Shown here piece after piece: positions 24,733-33,558 of a stretch of DNA of 64,000 bases (positions within the stretch are counted from its first letter, which is position 1; each line of letters opens with the position of its first letter). The stretch is from Actinomadura flavalba DSM 45200 (GTDB lineage Bacteria; Actinomycetota; Actinomycetes; Streptosporangiales; Streptosporangiaceae), in contig NZ_KB894104.1 of NCBI RefSeq assembly GCF_000374305.1, forward strand, positions 84,695 to 148,694. The letters are read 5' to 3'. The notes below the pieces were generated by a model. That model searched no databases. It saw nothing but the letters and a program-made list of their open reading frames with translations, and was not told where the DNA came from. Position numbers and translations under genes: made by a program.

Positions 24733-26367
24733 CTAGCGGAGCGGCGGGCGGTGATGGTCGAGGGGGACGTCCACCACGACCTCGGTGCCGCCGCCGTCAC
24801 GGCGGCGGAACTCCAGGCGCCCGCCCAGCTCTCCGACGATGAGCGTGCGGACGATCTGGAGACCGAGACTGTCGCTGCTCTCGACGTCGAAGTCCTCCGG
24901 GAGGCCGACGCCGTCGTCCAGCACGACGACGACGAGACGGCGTTCGTCGGCCTCCGGGCCGGGATGCGGCGAGGCGTCCGCGCCGCCCGGCCAGTCGCCC
25001 CAGACCTGCACACCCCCGGCGATCCGGTCGGGCGGGCCCTCGCCGTAGCGGACGGCGACGACCTCCAGCGTCCCGTACCGGTCGGCCAGGCCGTGCTCCA
25101 GCGCGTTCTGCAACAGCTCCGTCAGCGCCATCGCCAGCGGCGTCGCGATCTCGGCGGGCAGCACCCCGAAACTGCCGGTGCGCTTCGGTTCCACCTGCGT
25201 CTCCGCCGCCGACACCTCCCCCGCCATCATGATCACCCGGTCGGCGATGTCGTCGAAGTCGATCAACTCGTCCGGGGTGTGCGACAGCGTCTCGTGCACG
25301 ATCGCGATCGACCCGACGCGGCGGACGGCCTCGTCCAGCGCCGCCCGTCCCTCCGGGACCTGCAACCGCCGCGCCTGGAGCCGCAGCAGCGCCGCGACCG
25401 TCTGGAGATTGTTCTTGACGCGGTGGTGGATCTCGCGGATCGTCGCATCCTTGGTCATCAGCTCGCGGTCGCGCCAGCGCAGCTCGGTGACGTCCCGGCA
25501 GAGCACGATCGCGGCGATGCGGTTGCCGCCCACCACCAGCGGGATCGTGCGCAGTTGCAGGATCGTCCCGTGCGCCTCGACCTCCACCTCGCGCGGCGCC
25601 CGGCCGCTCAGCACGACGCTCAGCGCCTCCTCCTGCGGCTCCCCGGTGTCGGTGACCGCCGCCGTGATCTCGCCCAGCGGCTCCCCCACCAGGTCGGCGG
25701 CGAACCCCAGCCGCCGGTACGCCGACTGCGCGTTCGGGCTCGCGTAGGTGACGCGCCCGGCCCGGTCGAGCCGGACCAGGCCGTCACCGACGCGCGGCGA
25801 CCGCACCAGGTTCGGTTCCTCGCCCGGCACCGGGAACCGGCCGTCGGAGATCATCTGCGCGAGGTCGCTCGCGCTCTGCAAGTACGTCAGCTCCAGGCGG
25901 CTCGGCGTGCGGGCCGAGCTGAGGTTCGTGCTGCGCTGGATGACGCCGAGCATCTTGCTGCCGCGCCGCACCGGGATCGACTCCTCCCGGACCGGGATGC
26001 CGCTGCCCCACTCCGGATCGCCCTCGCGCACGATGCGCTTCTCCCGCCACGCCACGTCGATGAGGCCCCGGCGGCCGGTGCGGACGACCCGTCCGACGAG
26101 ATCCTTCGGATAGGCGGTCGGGCCCGTCGTCGGGCGCATCTGCGCGATCGCCACCCAGCCCGGCACCGCGCCCTTCGCCGGAGCGGGGCGGGGACGGCCG
26201 GGATCGTCGGGCGGCGCGCCGCCGGACGCCAGCGGCACCCACAGCAGCAGGTCGGCGAACGACAGGTCGGCCAGGAGCTGCCAGTCCGAGACGAGGGCGT
26301 GCAGCCACTCCAGGTCTTCGTCGGTCAGGTCGGTGTGGTCGCGGACCAGGTCGCTCAACGTCGGCAC
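24733..26367 (-). CDS. pdtaS: PdtaS-like sensor histidine kinase (GAF-PAS-HisKA_2)
   Basis: A 544-residue soluble sensor kinase. Residues about 1-150 form a GAF-like sensor (VPTLSDLVRDHTDLTDEDLEWLHALVSDWQLLADLSFADLLLWVP), about 250-360 a PAS domain, then HisKA_2 with the phospho-acceptor in IREIHHRVKNNLQTVAALLRLQARR and an ATPase domain (ALTELLQNALEHG, VVVLDDGVGLPEDF, DSLGLQIV). This matches PdtaS (Rv3220c), which signals to the ANTAR response regulator PdtaR; no PdtaR is encoded here. GTG at 26367 gives the conserved VPTLSDLVR start. Phosphorylation partner and signal are inferred. Confidence 0.93.
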   Translation of the reverse strand: MPTLSDLVRDHTDLTDEDLEWLHALVSDWQLLADLSFADLLLWVPLASGGAPPDDPGRPRPAPAKGAVPGWVAIAQMRPTTGPTAYPKDLVGRVVRTGRRGLIDVAWREKRIVREGDPEWGSGIPVREESIPVRRGSKMLGVIQRSTNLSSARTPSRLELTYLQSASDLAQMISDGRFPVPGEEPNLVRSPRVGDGLVRLDRAGRVTYASPNAQSAYRRLGFAADLVGEPLGEITAAVTDTGEPQEEALSVVLSGRAPREVEVEAHGTILQLRTIPLVVGGNRIAAIVLCRDVTELRWRDRELMTKDATIREIHHRVKNNLQTVAALLRLQARRLQVPEGRAALDEAVRRVGSIAIVHETLSHTPDELIDFDDIADRVIMMAGEVSAAETQVEPKRTGSFGVLPAEIATPLAMALTELLQNALEHGLADRYGTLEVVAVRYGEGPPDRIAGGVQVWGDWPGGADASPHPGPEADERRLVVVVLDDGVGLPEDFDVESSDSLGLQIVRTLIVGELGGRLEFRRRDGGGTEVVVDVPLDHHRPPLR

Positions 26368-26428
26368 GACCCCATCATCACCCATGGCCGGGGCCGCCCC
26401 GCGCACCCGGGCCTGGCAGGATGCGCCC

Positions 26429-27610
26429 ATGACCGCGCCGTCCTTCCCACCCGACCCCCTCGCCCGGCTCCGCACCGCCGCGTCCCGCCGGGAGGACGCC
26501 GGGCTGCGGCGGACGCTGCGGCCCCGCACCGCCGACCACGACGGCCTGCTCGACCTGGCGTCCAACGACTACCTCGGGCTGTCGCGCGACCCCCGGCTCG
26601 TCGCCGGGGCCGTCGCCGCCGCGCGGGCCTGGGGCGCGGGCTCGACCGGGTCGCGGCTCGTCACCGGGACGACCGCGCTGCACACCGAGCTGGACCGGCG
26701 TCTCGCCGCGTTCACCGGCAGCGCCGCCGGGCTCGTGTTCTCGTCCGGGTTCCTGGCCAACCTCGGCGCCGTCGCCGGGCTCGGCGGACCCGGCGTCCTC
26801 GTCGTGTCCGACCAGGTCAACCACGCCTCGATCGTGGACGCGTGCCGGTTGTCGCGCTCACGCGTCGTCGTCACGCCGCACCGCGACGTCGGCGCCGTCG
26901 CCGCCGCGCTCGCCGGACGGGACGAGGAGCACGCGATCGTCGTCACCGACGCCGTCTTCTCCGTCGACGGCGACGTCGCGCCGCTCGCCGCGCTGCACGC
27001 CGTCGTCCGCGCGCACGGCGCGCTGCTGGTGATCGACGAGGCGCACGCGCTCGGCGTCGTCGGCCCAGGTGGGAGGGGCGCCGCGCATGAGGCGGGGCTC
27101 GCGGGGCATCCTGACGTCGTGCTCACGCTCACGCTGTCCAAGTCGCTGGCCGCCCAGGGCGGCGCGGTGCTGGGCGCGCCGGAGGTGATCGAGCACCTGG
27201 TCGACACCGGGCGGGCGTTCATCTTCGACACCGGCCTCAACCCGGCCGCCGCCGGAGCCGCGCTCGCCGCACTGGACGTCCTCGACGCCGAACCCGACCT
27301 GCCCGGACGGGCGCGCGCGGCGGCGCGGCGCGTCCGCGACCTGGCGCGCGGCGTCGGACTGGAGACCGCCGACCCGGCGGCGGCCGTCGTCCCCGTCTAC
27401 GTCGGCGAACCGCACGCCGCCGTCGCCGCGCAGCGCGTCTGCCGCGACCACGGCGCCCGCGTCGGCTGCTTCCGCCCGCCGTCGGTGCCCAAGGGCCGCG
27501 CCTGCCTGCGCATCACCGCCCGCGCCACCCTCGAAGAGTCGGAATTCACGGTATTGGCGGAGGCGCTGACCGCCGTGGCACGTTCTACGGAACGTAGTCT
27601 TGCGCCATAA
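26429..27610 (+). CDS. bioF: 8-amino-7-oxononanoate synthase
   Basis: PLP enzyme condensing pimeloyl thioester with alanine, first step of biotin ring assembly. The 393-residue protein shows LLDLASNDYLGLSRDPRL, GAGSTGSRLVTG, LLVIDEAHALGVVGPGGRGA (Asp/His for PLP) and the Schiff-base lysine in LTLSKSLAAQGGAVLG. The last catalytic enzymes bioB and bioD lie 2.4 kb away on the other strand, separated by a GntR regulator and two Uma2 genes. bioA is absent from the window. Confidence 0.94.
   Translation: MTAPSFPPDPLARLRTAASRREDAGLRRTLRPRTADHDGLLDLASNDYLGLSRDPRLVAGAVAAARAWGAGSTGSRLVTGTTALHTELDRRLAAFTGSAAGLVFSSGFLANLGAVAGLGGPGVLVVSDQVNHASIVDACRLSRSRVVVTPHRDVGAVAAALAGRDEEHAIVVTDAVFSVDGDVAPLAALHAVVRAHGALLVIDEAHALGVVGPGGRGAAHEAGLAGHPDVVLTLTLSKSLAAQGGAVLGAPEVIEHLVDTGRAFIFDTGLNPAAAGAALAALDVLDAEPDLPGRARAAARRVRDLARGVGLETADPAAAVVPVYVGEPHAAVAAQRVCRDHGARVGCFRPPSVPKGRACLRITARATLEESEFTVLAEALTAVARSTERSLAP
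27580..27595. promoter_or_regulatory. Inverted repeat at the end of bioF, before the GntR gene
   Basis: ACGTTC and GAACGT flank TACG, inside the last bioF codons and about 52 bases before the GntR start. It does not match the known DasR consensus, but its position fits an autoregulatory site. Confidence 0.35.
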
Positions 27611-27646
27611 CATCGGGGAAACCGGTGATGAACGTGAGGAGAGACC

Positions 27647-28441
27647 GTGACGGAGGTCAGGGGCGGGCCCCGGCACGGGCGGGCCTACGAACGCGTCCCG
27701 CTCACCGAGCTGGGCAAACACCACTCCGCGCAGGCGCCGCGCATCCCCAAGTACTACAAGCTCAAGGAACTGCTGGTCGAACTGATCCAGTCGCTCCCCG
27801 CCGGCAGCCCGCTGCCGCCCGAGCGGGCGCTGGCCGAGAAGTACGAGACGTCCCGGACGACCGTCCGGCAGGCGCTCGCCGAACTCGTCGTCGAGGGCCG
27901 CCTGCAACGCATCCAGGGCAAGGGCACGTTCGTCGCCAAGCCGAAGGTCGCGCAGGAACTCCAGCTCGTCTCCTATACCGAGGACATGAAGCACCACGGC
28001 CTCCGCCCGGAGACCCGCATCCTCGACATCGGCTACGTCAGCGCCGACGAACGCCTCGCCGCCCTCCTCGGCATCCGCCCCGGCGGCCGCGTCCTGCGCA
28101 TCCACCGCCTCCGCCTGGCCGACGGCGAGGCCATGTCCATCGACACCTCGCACCTGCCCGCCCGCCGCTTCCCCGGCCTGCGCCGCGAACTGCCCCGCCA
28201 CCACTCCCTCTACGAGACCCTCGCCACGGCCTACGACGTCCACCTCACCGAGGCCGAGGAGACCATCGAGACCGTCCTCGCCACCCCCCACGACGCCCAG
28301 CTCCTCGGCGTCGACGTCGGCCTCCCCCTCCTCCTCCTCTCCCGCCACGCCCTGGACTCCACCGGCCAGCCCGTCGAATGGGCCCAGTCCCTCTACCGAG
28401 GCGACCGCTACAAATTCACCACCCGCCTCCGCCGCCACTAG
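27647..28441 (+). CDS. GntR/HutC-family regulator, DasR-like
   Basis: A 264-residue repressor. Winged helix: IPKYYKLKELLVELIQSLPAGSPLPPERALAEKYETSRTTVRQALAELVVEGRLQRIQGKGTFVA; UTRA effector domain from about residue 100 (ILDIGYVSADERLAALLGIRPGGRVLRIHRLRLADGEAMSIDTSHLPA ... EWAQSLYRGDRYKFTTRL). The DNA-binding part and the YRGDRY end resemble DasR, the GlcNAc-6-P-responsive regulator of Streptomyces. GAGGAG precedes the GTG. It sits between bioF and the Uma2 pair without sugar-uptake genes nearby, so its ligand here is open. Confidence 0.9.
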   Translation: MTEVRGGPRHGRAYERVPLTELGKHHSAQAPRIPKYYKLKELLVELIQSLPAGSPLPPERALAEKYETSRTTVRQALAELVVEGRLQRIQGKGTFVAKPKVAQELQLVSYTEDMKHHGLRPETRILDIGYVSADERLAALLGIRPGGRVLRIHRLRLADGEAMSIDTSHLPARRFPGLRRELPRHHSLYETLATAYDVHLTEAEETIETVLATPHDAQLLGVDVGLPLLLLSRHALDSTGQPVEWAQSLYRGDRYKFTTRLRRH

Positions 28442-28452
28442 AACCTCCCCGA

Positions 28453-28527
28453 TTCTGGGTACGCTCCGACCACGTGTTCCCTACGATGACCGGAGCAGAT
28501 CGTGAGGGAGGAGACACCCGACGTGAC
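28453..28527 (+). repeat. 75-bp direct repeat, copy 1 (promoter and start of first Uma2 gene)
   Basis: Identical over 75 bases to 29224-29298. It contains a possible -10 (TACGAT, 28482-28487), the ribosome site AGGGAGGAG and the GTG start, so both Uma2 genes should be expressed in the same way. Confidence 0.95.
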
Positions 28528-29167
28528 GACGACGGTGGAATGGTCGATGCCGCAGGAGCTGACGGACACCCCGTGGGCGCTGTGGACCGACGGCACGCTG
28601 GGCGACTCCCTCCAGGTCCCGGAAGGCTCTCGGGTCGAGGTCATCGGAGGCAAGGTCGTCGTGTCACCCCCGCCACTCCCGACGCACGGATTCATCGTGC
28701 ACGAGGTATCCAAGGCGTTCGTGCGAGCGCAGAGCCGCGAGTTCCGCTGGGAGGCTCTACAGAACTCGAACGTGGCGCTCAGTGAGCGCGCCAACGGCTT
28801 CGTTCCCGACCTTGTGATCGTCGACCACGAGGTGTACCAGGCGACGAACGATCCGGCCGCCCGCCACTATCTGCCGGACGAGATCGAGATGGTCGTGGAG
28901 GTCACGTCGTACGGCAACGCCCGGAACGATCGCTGCCCTCCCAGGGACAAGCCGCGGACCAAGTGGAACGCCTACGCCGCCACGGAGATCCCCTTCTATC
29001 TCCTCGTCGACCGCGACCCGAAGATCTCCCGCACCTTCCTCTTCACGATCCCGGACGGCGCCACCGCCGCCTACCTTCACGAGGAGTCCTGGCCCTTCGG
29101 CGAGACCATCTCCCTCCCCGAGCCCTTCAACATCGAGATCGAGACCGAGTCCTGGCGCACCTGGTGA
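28523..29167 (+). CDS. Uma2-family (DUF820) putative restriction-type nuclease, copy 1
   Basis: A 214-residue member of the PD-(D/E)xK nuclease superfamily. Candidate active-site residues: Asp in GFVPDLVIVDHE, Glu in IEMVVEVTSYGN, then the conserved lysine and IPFYLLVDRD. The N-terminal EVIGGKVVVSPPP is typical of Uma2 proteins. GTG at 28523 lies 9 bases after AGGGAGGAG; the in-frame GTG at 28502 lies before that site. Uma2 genes are abundant in actinomycetes and cyanobacteria with no known role. First of a tandem pair. Confidence 0.88.
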   Translation: MTTTVEWSMPQELTDTPWALWTDGTLGDSLQVPEGSRVEVIGGKVVVSPPPLPTHGFIVHEVSKAFVRAQSREFRWEALQNSNVALSERANGFVPDLVIVDHEVYQATNDPAARHYLPDEIEMVVEVTSYGNARNDRCPPRDKPRTKWNAYAATEIPFYLLVDRDPKISRTFLFTIPDGATAAYLHEESWPFGETISLPEPFNIEIETESWRTW

Positions 29168-29223
29168 TCCCGCCGACCGGCGACTCACGACCGGCGCGGA
29201 ACTGAGAGCTACGGCCCTCCTCG

Positions 29224-29298
29224 TTCTGGGTACGCTCCGACCACGTGTTCCCTACGATGACCGGAGCAGATCGTGAGGGAGGAGACACCCGACGTGAC
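29224..29298 (+). repeat. 75-bp direct repeat, copy 2 (promoter and start of second Uma2 gene)
   Basis: Second copy of the repeat at 28453-28527, again ending just past the GTG start. The perfect identity contrasts with the diverged coding sequences. Confidence 0.95.
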
Positions 29299-29953
29299 CA
29301 ACATCGTCGAAGACCCGGCCCATCCCGTGGTGCTGCCGCGTCCGCTGGAAGAGCTCTGGGCGGGCGGCGAGCTGCACGACTTCCTCCATCTGCCTCACGA
29401 CGGCACGCGTGTCGAGGTCATTGGAGGACGGATCGTCGTGTCACCCCCGCCCATGTTCCGTCACAATCTGATGGTCAGCAACATCGCGGACGCCTTCGCT
29501 CAGGCGCGCGTCCACGACCCGGCGAACCCGTGGGTCACCGTGCAGGGGTCCGCGCTGCAATGGCTCGGCAGCGGAAGCGGGTGCATTCCCGACCTGATCG
29601 TGCTCGATCAGACCGCGTGCCTGGAGACCTACGACGCCGACGCCGCCATCGTCCTGCCGGAGAACATCGAGATCGTCGTGGAGATCACCTCCAAGAGCAA
29701 CGCCGCCGACGACCGCCCCGCCGACCCGCCGCAGTCGCGCCGGACGAAGTGGTCCGAGTACGCCCACGCGGGCATCCCCTACTACCTGCTCGTCGACCGC
29801 TCCCCCAAGGCCGCCACGACGACCCTCTACTCCATCCCCGACGGCGGCTCCCGCGCCTACCTGAACAACGAATCCTGGCTCTTCGGCGAAACCATCCGCC
29901 TCCCCGACCCCTTCAACGTAGAAATCGACACCGCACCCTGGCGCACCTGGTGA
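29294..29953 (+). CDS. Uma2-family (DUF820) putative restriction-type nuclease, copy 2
   Basis: A 219-residue paralogue of the preceding protein with the same order of motifs: EVIGGRIVVSPPP, Asp in GCIPDLIVLDQ, Glu in IEIVVEITSKSN, lysine in RRTKWSEYAHAGIPYYLLVDRS, and the shared ending of the type ESWLFGETIRLPDPFNVEIDT...WRTW. Central regions differ considerably from copy 1, so the duplication is old although the promoter repeat is intact. Both genes stop before a bidirectional terminator. Confidence 0.88.
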   Translation: MTNIVEDPAHPVVLPRPLEELWAGGELHDFLHLPHDGTRVEVIGGRIVVSPPPMFRHNLMVSNIADAFAQARVHDPANPWVTVQGSALQWLGSGSGCIPDLIVLDQTACLETYDADAAIVLPENIEIVVEITSKSNAADDRPADPPQSRRTKWSEYAHAGIPYYLLVDRSPKAATTTLYSIPDGGSRAYLNNESWLFGETIRLPDPFNVEIDTAPWRTW

Positions 29954-29962
29954 CGTGATGGG

Positions 29963-29992
29963 AAAGGCCGGGCCCGGGTGGGCCCGGCCTTT
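29963..29992. terminator. Bidirectional terminator between Uma2 copy 2 and bioB
   Basis: Perfect 13-base stem AAAGGCCGGGCCC with its complement GGGCCCGGCCTTT and a GGGT loop; A- and T-runs at the stem base serve both strands. Confidence 0.9.
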
Positions 29993-29998
29993 CGGGTG

Positions 29999-30994
29999 TC
30001 AGAGGGTCTTTGTCAGGGCCTTGATGGGCATCTGGAGTTCGGTGAGGAGGTCCAGGTCCTTTTCGGCGGGGCGGCCCAGGGTGGTGAGGTAGTTGCCGAC
30101 GATGATGGCGTTGATGCCGCCGAGCATGCCTTCGCGGGTGCCGAGGTCACCGAGGGTGAGTTCGCGGCCGCCCGCGTAGCGGAGGATGGTGCGGGGCAGG
30201 GTGAGGCGGAAGGTCGCGATGGTCTTCAGGGCCTCGGCGCCCTCGACCAGGGGCAGGTCGGCGAACGGGGTGCCGGGGCGGGGGGCGAGGAAGTTCAGCG
30301 GGACCTCGTCGGGCTCCAGTTCGGCGAGCTGCGCCGCGAACTCGGCGCGCTGCTCCACCGACTCGCCCATGCCGATGATGCCGCCGCAGCACACCTCCAT
30401 GCCGGCCTCCTTCACCATGCGGAGCGTGTCCCAGCGCTCCTCCCACGAGTGGGTGGTGACGACGCTGCCGAAGTGCGAGCGGGCCGTCTCCAGGTTGTGG
30501 TTGTAGCGGTGGACGCCCATCGCCGCCAGCTCGTCCACCTGCTCCTGGGTGAGCATGCCGAGCGAGCACGCGATGTTGATCTCGACGGCGGCGTTGATCG
30601 CCTCGACGCCCGCGCGGACCTGCTTCATCAGCCGCTCGTCCGGGCCGCGCACGGCCGCGACGATGCAGAACTCCGTCGCGCCCGTCTTGGCGGTCTCCTT
30701 GGCGGCCTCGACGAGGTCGGGGATGTTCAGCCACACCGACCGCACCGGTGACTCGAACGTGCCCGACTGGGAGCAGAAGTGGCAGTCCTCCGGGCAGCCG
30801 CCCGTCTTCAGCGAGACGATGCCCTCCACCTCGACCTCGGGGCCGCACCAGCGCATCCGCACGTCGTGGGCGAGGGCCAGCAGCTCCTCCAGCCGGGAGT
30901 CGGGCAGCGTCAGGCACTCCAGTGCCTGCGCGGTGGTCAGGCCCCGGCCCTCCTCCAGAACCTGGCGGCGGGCGACGTCGAGGATGTCGGTCAC
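29999..30994 (-). CDS. bioB: Biotin synthase
   Basis: Radical-SAM enzyme inserting sulphur into dethiobiotin. The 331-residue protein carries the SAM cluster cysteines C67, C71 and C74 in GGCPEDCHFCSQS, further cluster ligands around NIACSLGML and EVCCGGIIGMGE, and the arginine in TILRYAGGRE. It is co-transcribed behind bioD (12-base gap). Known actinobacterial BioB enzymes need the small BsaP protein; a candidate lies at 34143-34328. Confidence 0.96.
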   Translation of the reverse strand: MTDILDVARRQVLEEGRGLTTAQALECLTLPDSRLEELLALAHDVRMRWCGPEVEVEGIVSLKTGGCPEDCHFCSQSGTFESPVRSVWLNIPDLVEAAKETAKTGATEFCIVAAVRGPDERLMKQVRAGVEAINAAVEINIACSLGMLTQEQVDELAAMGVHRYNHNLETARSHFGSVVTTHSWEERWDTLRMVKEAGMEVCCGGIIGMGESVEQRAEFAAQLAELEPDEVPLNFLAPRPGTPFADLPLVEGAEALKTIATFRLTLPRTILRYAGGRELTLGDLGTREGMLGGINAIIVGNYLTTLGRPAEKDLDLLTELQMPIKALTKTL

Positions 30995-31006
30995 GGATGT
31001 TCTCCT

Positions 31007-31735
31007 TCAGGGCAGGCCGTGGACGGCACGGAACGCGGCCGGGTCGAAGACGCCGCCGAACGCGGGCGCGAGCCCCGCGCTGGCGACGGCGAGGAACTCG
31101 GCCGGGTCGAGGGCCGCGGCGCCCGCCGGGAGGACCCCGGCGAGCGGGCGGGCCGCGATCGTCTCCAGATCGCGCAGGTTGCTGCGCATGGCGAGGTCGG
31201 GTTCGGCGGGCCAGGAGCCGACGACGACGCCGGCGAGCTGGACGCCCCGGTGCGCCATGGCCTCCAGGGTGAGCGCGGTGTGGTTGAGCGTGCCGAGGTC
31301 GGGGCGGGTCACCACGACGACGGCGGCGCCGAGCCAGCGGGCGAGGTCGGCGACGGTGCCGCCCTCGTCGTCGTAGCGGACGAGGAGCCCGCCCGCGCCC
31401 TCCACCAGGACGAGCCCCCGCACGTCGGCGAGGGCGCGGACGCGGCCCGCCGCGTCCGCGAGCCGCACCGGCGGCAGCCCGGCGGCGCGGGCCGCGGCGG
31501 CGGGCGCCAGCGGGTCGGGGAACCGGGCGTACTCGTGCAGGTCGGTGACGCCGGCGAGCCGCGCGACCTCGTCGAGGTCGGCGGCCTCCCCCGGCGCGAC
31601 GCCGGTCTGTCCCGGTTTGACGACGGCGACGCCGGTGCCGCGCGCCGCCGCCAGCGCCGCCAGCGCGGCGGTGACGACGGTCTTGCCGACGCCGGTACAC
31701 GTCCCGGTCACCACGAGCACACTCACGTGCGGCAC
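31007..31735 (-). CDS. bioD: Dethiobiotin synthetase
   Basis: ATP-dependent closure of the ureido ring. The 242-residue protein has the P-loop VVTGTCTGVGKTVVTAALA, VAVVKPGQTG, VLVEGAGGLLVRYDDEGGTVADLA and VVVVTRPDLGTLNHTALTLEA, all standard BioD motifs. The GTG at 31735 is taken as start; another GTG at 31726 would also fit. First gene of bioD-bioB. A near-palindrome around CTGCGCAG lies 22-38 bases upstream. Confidence 0.93.
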   Translation of the reverse strand: MPHVSVLVVTGTCTGVGKTVVTAALAALAAARGTGVAVVKPGQTGVAPGEAADLDEVARLAGVTDLHEYARFPDPLAPAAAARAAGLPPVRLADAAGRVRALADVRGLVLVEGAGGLLVRYDDEGGTVADLARWLGAAVVVVTRPDLGTLNHTALTLEAMAHRGVQLAGVVVGSWPAEPDLAMRSNLRDLETIAARPLAGVLPAGAAALDPAEFLAVASAGLAPAFGGVFDPAAFRAVHGLP

Positions 31736-31756
31736 ACTAGCGCGCGCCCCGCCCCC

Positions 31757-31773
31757 GGTTCTGCGCAGGAACC
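31757..31773. promoter_or_regulatory. Near-palindrome before bioD, possible biotin operator
   Basis: GGTT-CTGCGCAG-G-AACC: an 8-base perfect centre with flanks that pair after a one-base offset, 22-38 bases before the bioD start. Position suits a repressor such as BioQ, but it does not match the site I know for BioQ. Confidence 0.3.
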
Positions 31774-31876
31774 CACAGTCTTGACCGGACCCGGTTTGTA
31801 CGACGGCCGCTCACCGCGACCGCCGGGCGGACGCCCCTGCTCGTGAGGGTCGGCCGGGACGTCCCGTCAGGGCCGG

Positions 31877-33535
31877 TCAGTGGATCGCCGGAGTGTCGAG
31901 ATCGTCTGCGACCTGGTGGGTGACGGCGACGAGGTCGGGGGGCAGGGTGTCGAGGCGTGTGTCGAGGTCGTCGCGGAAGCGGAGGCGTTCCAGGGACGGG
32001 TCGGCGGGGCGCGCGTCGGGCGTCCAGGCGGCGTGGATGAGGTAGGGCAGGGTCGTGCCCGGCGCGGCGGCCAGGACGGCGACGGGGCCGCGGGTGACGG
32101 CGGCGGCGTCGAAGAGTTCGAGGCGGAAGCGGTCGTCGTTGTGGACGGCGACGAGCAGGTACCCGTCGTGGCCGCCGGGGTCGGTGTGCGCGCCGCGCGG
32201 GACGAAGACGGGCGCGGTCGGGTAGTCGTCGAGGGCGAACGTCCACTCCGAGAGGGGCCGCAGGTCCTCGCGGTCGTGGGTGACGAGCGTCGCGGGCGTC
32301 TCCTCGGCCGGGAACACCGCCGGGTCGACGCGCCCCGCGTAGTTCTTCAGCACCCGCCGGCTGATCGCCTCGGGGTGGAAGCCGAGGTAGATCAGGTGGT
32401 GGCGGGTCGGCCGGGCCAGGCCCGCGTCGCTCCAGTCCACGGCGGACAGTTCGGCCTGCCACCAGCGGCCGGGTTCGGTGGCGCGGGCGCGCTCGCGGAC
32501 GGTGCCCTTCTCGGGGTCGAACACCAGGACGGTGGTGAGCGCGGGCGTCATCCCGTGGCAGTACATCCCGCGCAGCGCCGGATCGACCGGTTCGCCGCGC
32601 ACGTCCATGTCGTCCTCGCGCAGGTACATGCCGATGTCGACGCCCTCGGAGTGTTCCAGGACGAGGTCGATCCCGTCGCGGTCGTCGTAGCGGGCGTAGA
32701 AGTGGTTGACCTCGGGTGCGATGCGGAACTCGCGGCACGGCACGCTCGCCCGCGCGGGGTGGAGGTCGTCCTTGCGGATGAGCAGGAACGGCCCGTCGGG
32801 GTTGTTGGCGACGGTCCGGTCCCCGCCGAAGATCTCGTCGGGGTCGAGCTTGTAGGCGGTGTCGGCGAGGATCAGCCAGTTCCGCGTCTGCGCGATGGTG
32901 TGGCTGGCCTGCGGCAGGACTGCGCCGTCGACGTCCCAGCGGTGCACGCGGGTGCCGGTGCCGTCGTAGCGGACGACGGCGACGGCGCCGGTCAGCGCGT
33001 CGCGGCTGATGCTCCACAGGCAGTCGCGCTCGGGGTCGATCACGGGGTGCGCGGTCGTGGCGACGAGCGGCAGGACGGGGTGGTCGAGCGCGGGCTTCCA
33101 GTCGTCGCGGTGCCCGACCTCGGCGAGGAAGCCGAGCGTGACGGGGTCCACCTCGACGGGGCGGCCCGCGTCCCAGGTGGCGAACAGGCGGTCGCCCCAC
33201 GGCAGCGGCGCGGTGTTGGCGGCGTTGGAGAAGCCCCAGGGCGAGTCGGTGCCGACGGGGCCGGGGACGAACAGGTCGGGGCGGGCGCGGCGCAGCCGCA
33301 CCGAGGGCGTGTCGAGGACGTGCGGGTGCCAGGTGAAGCGTCCGGCGGCGTCCGGGCGCAGGTCGAGGCGCGCGAGGACGCCGTCACCGAAGAAGGCGTG
33401 CCGGGGGCGGGTGCGCTGGTCGGAGGAGCTGACGACGTAGTGGCCGGAGAGGTCGCCGGGCCAGGTGCCGGCGACGACCGTGAGGGGGAGGTCGTGGAGG
33501 TCGCCGCGGCCGAGGAGGGTTCGGGGAATCGGCAT
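31877..33535 (-). CDS. Carotenoid cleavage oxygenase family protein
   Basis: Non-haem Fe(II) dioxygenase that cleaves a carotenoid, apocarotenoid or stilbene double bond. The 552-residue seven-bladed propeller protein shows the four iron-binding His candidates in TTAHPVIDPE, QASHTIAQT, EVNHFYARYDD/IYLGFHPEA and LIHAAWTPDARP. The ATG at 33535 opens MPIPRTLLGRGDL. A 12-base-armed perfect inverted repeat stands directly before it. No carotenoid biosynthesis genes are nearby. Inserted between the biotin genes and bsaP. Confidence 0.88.
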   Translation of the reverse strand: MPIPRTLLGRGDLHDLPLTVVAGTWPGDLSGHYVVSSSDQRTRPRHAFFGDGVLARLDLRPDAAGRFTWHPHVLDTPSVRLRRARPDLFVPGPVGTDSPWGFSNAANTAPLPWGDRLFATWDAGRPVEVDPVTLGFLAEVGHRDDWKPALDHPVLPLVATTAHPVIDPERDCLWSISRDALTGAVAVVRYDGTGTRVHRWDVDGAVLPQASHTIAQTRNWLILADTAYKLDPDEIFGGDRTVANNPDGPFLLIRKDDLHPARASVPCREFRIAPEVNHFYARYDDRDGIDLVLEHSEGVDIGMYLREDDMDVRGEPVDPALRGMYCHGMTPALTTVLVFDPEKGTVRERARATEPGRWWQAELSAVDWSDAGLARPTRHHLIYLGFHPEAISRRVLKNYAGRVDPAVFPAEETPATLVTHDREDLRPLSEWTFALDDYPTAPVFVPRGAHTDPGGHDGYLLVAVHNDDRFRLELFDAAAVTRGPVAVLAAAPGTTLPYLIHAAWTPDARPADPSLERLRFRDDLDTRLDTLPPDLVAVTHQVADDLDTPAIH

Positions 33536-33558
33536 GCCACATAATCAATCCCTTACTT

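Noticed and set aside
27580..27595. DasR binding site
   Set aside because: The inverted repeat does not match the DasR consensus, so it is listed only as a weak possible operator.
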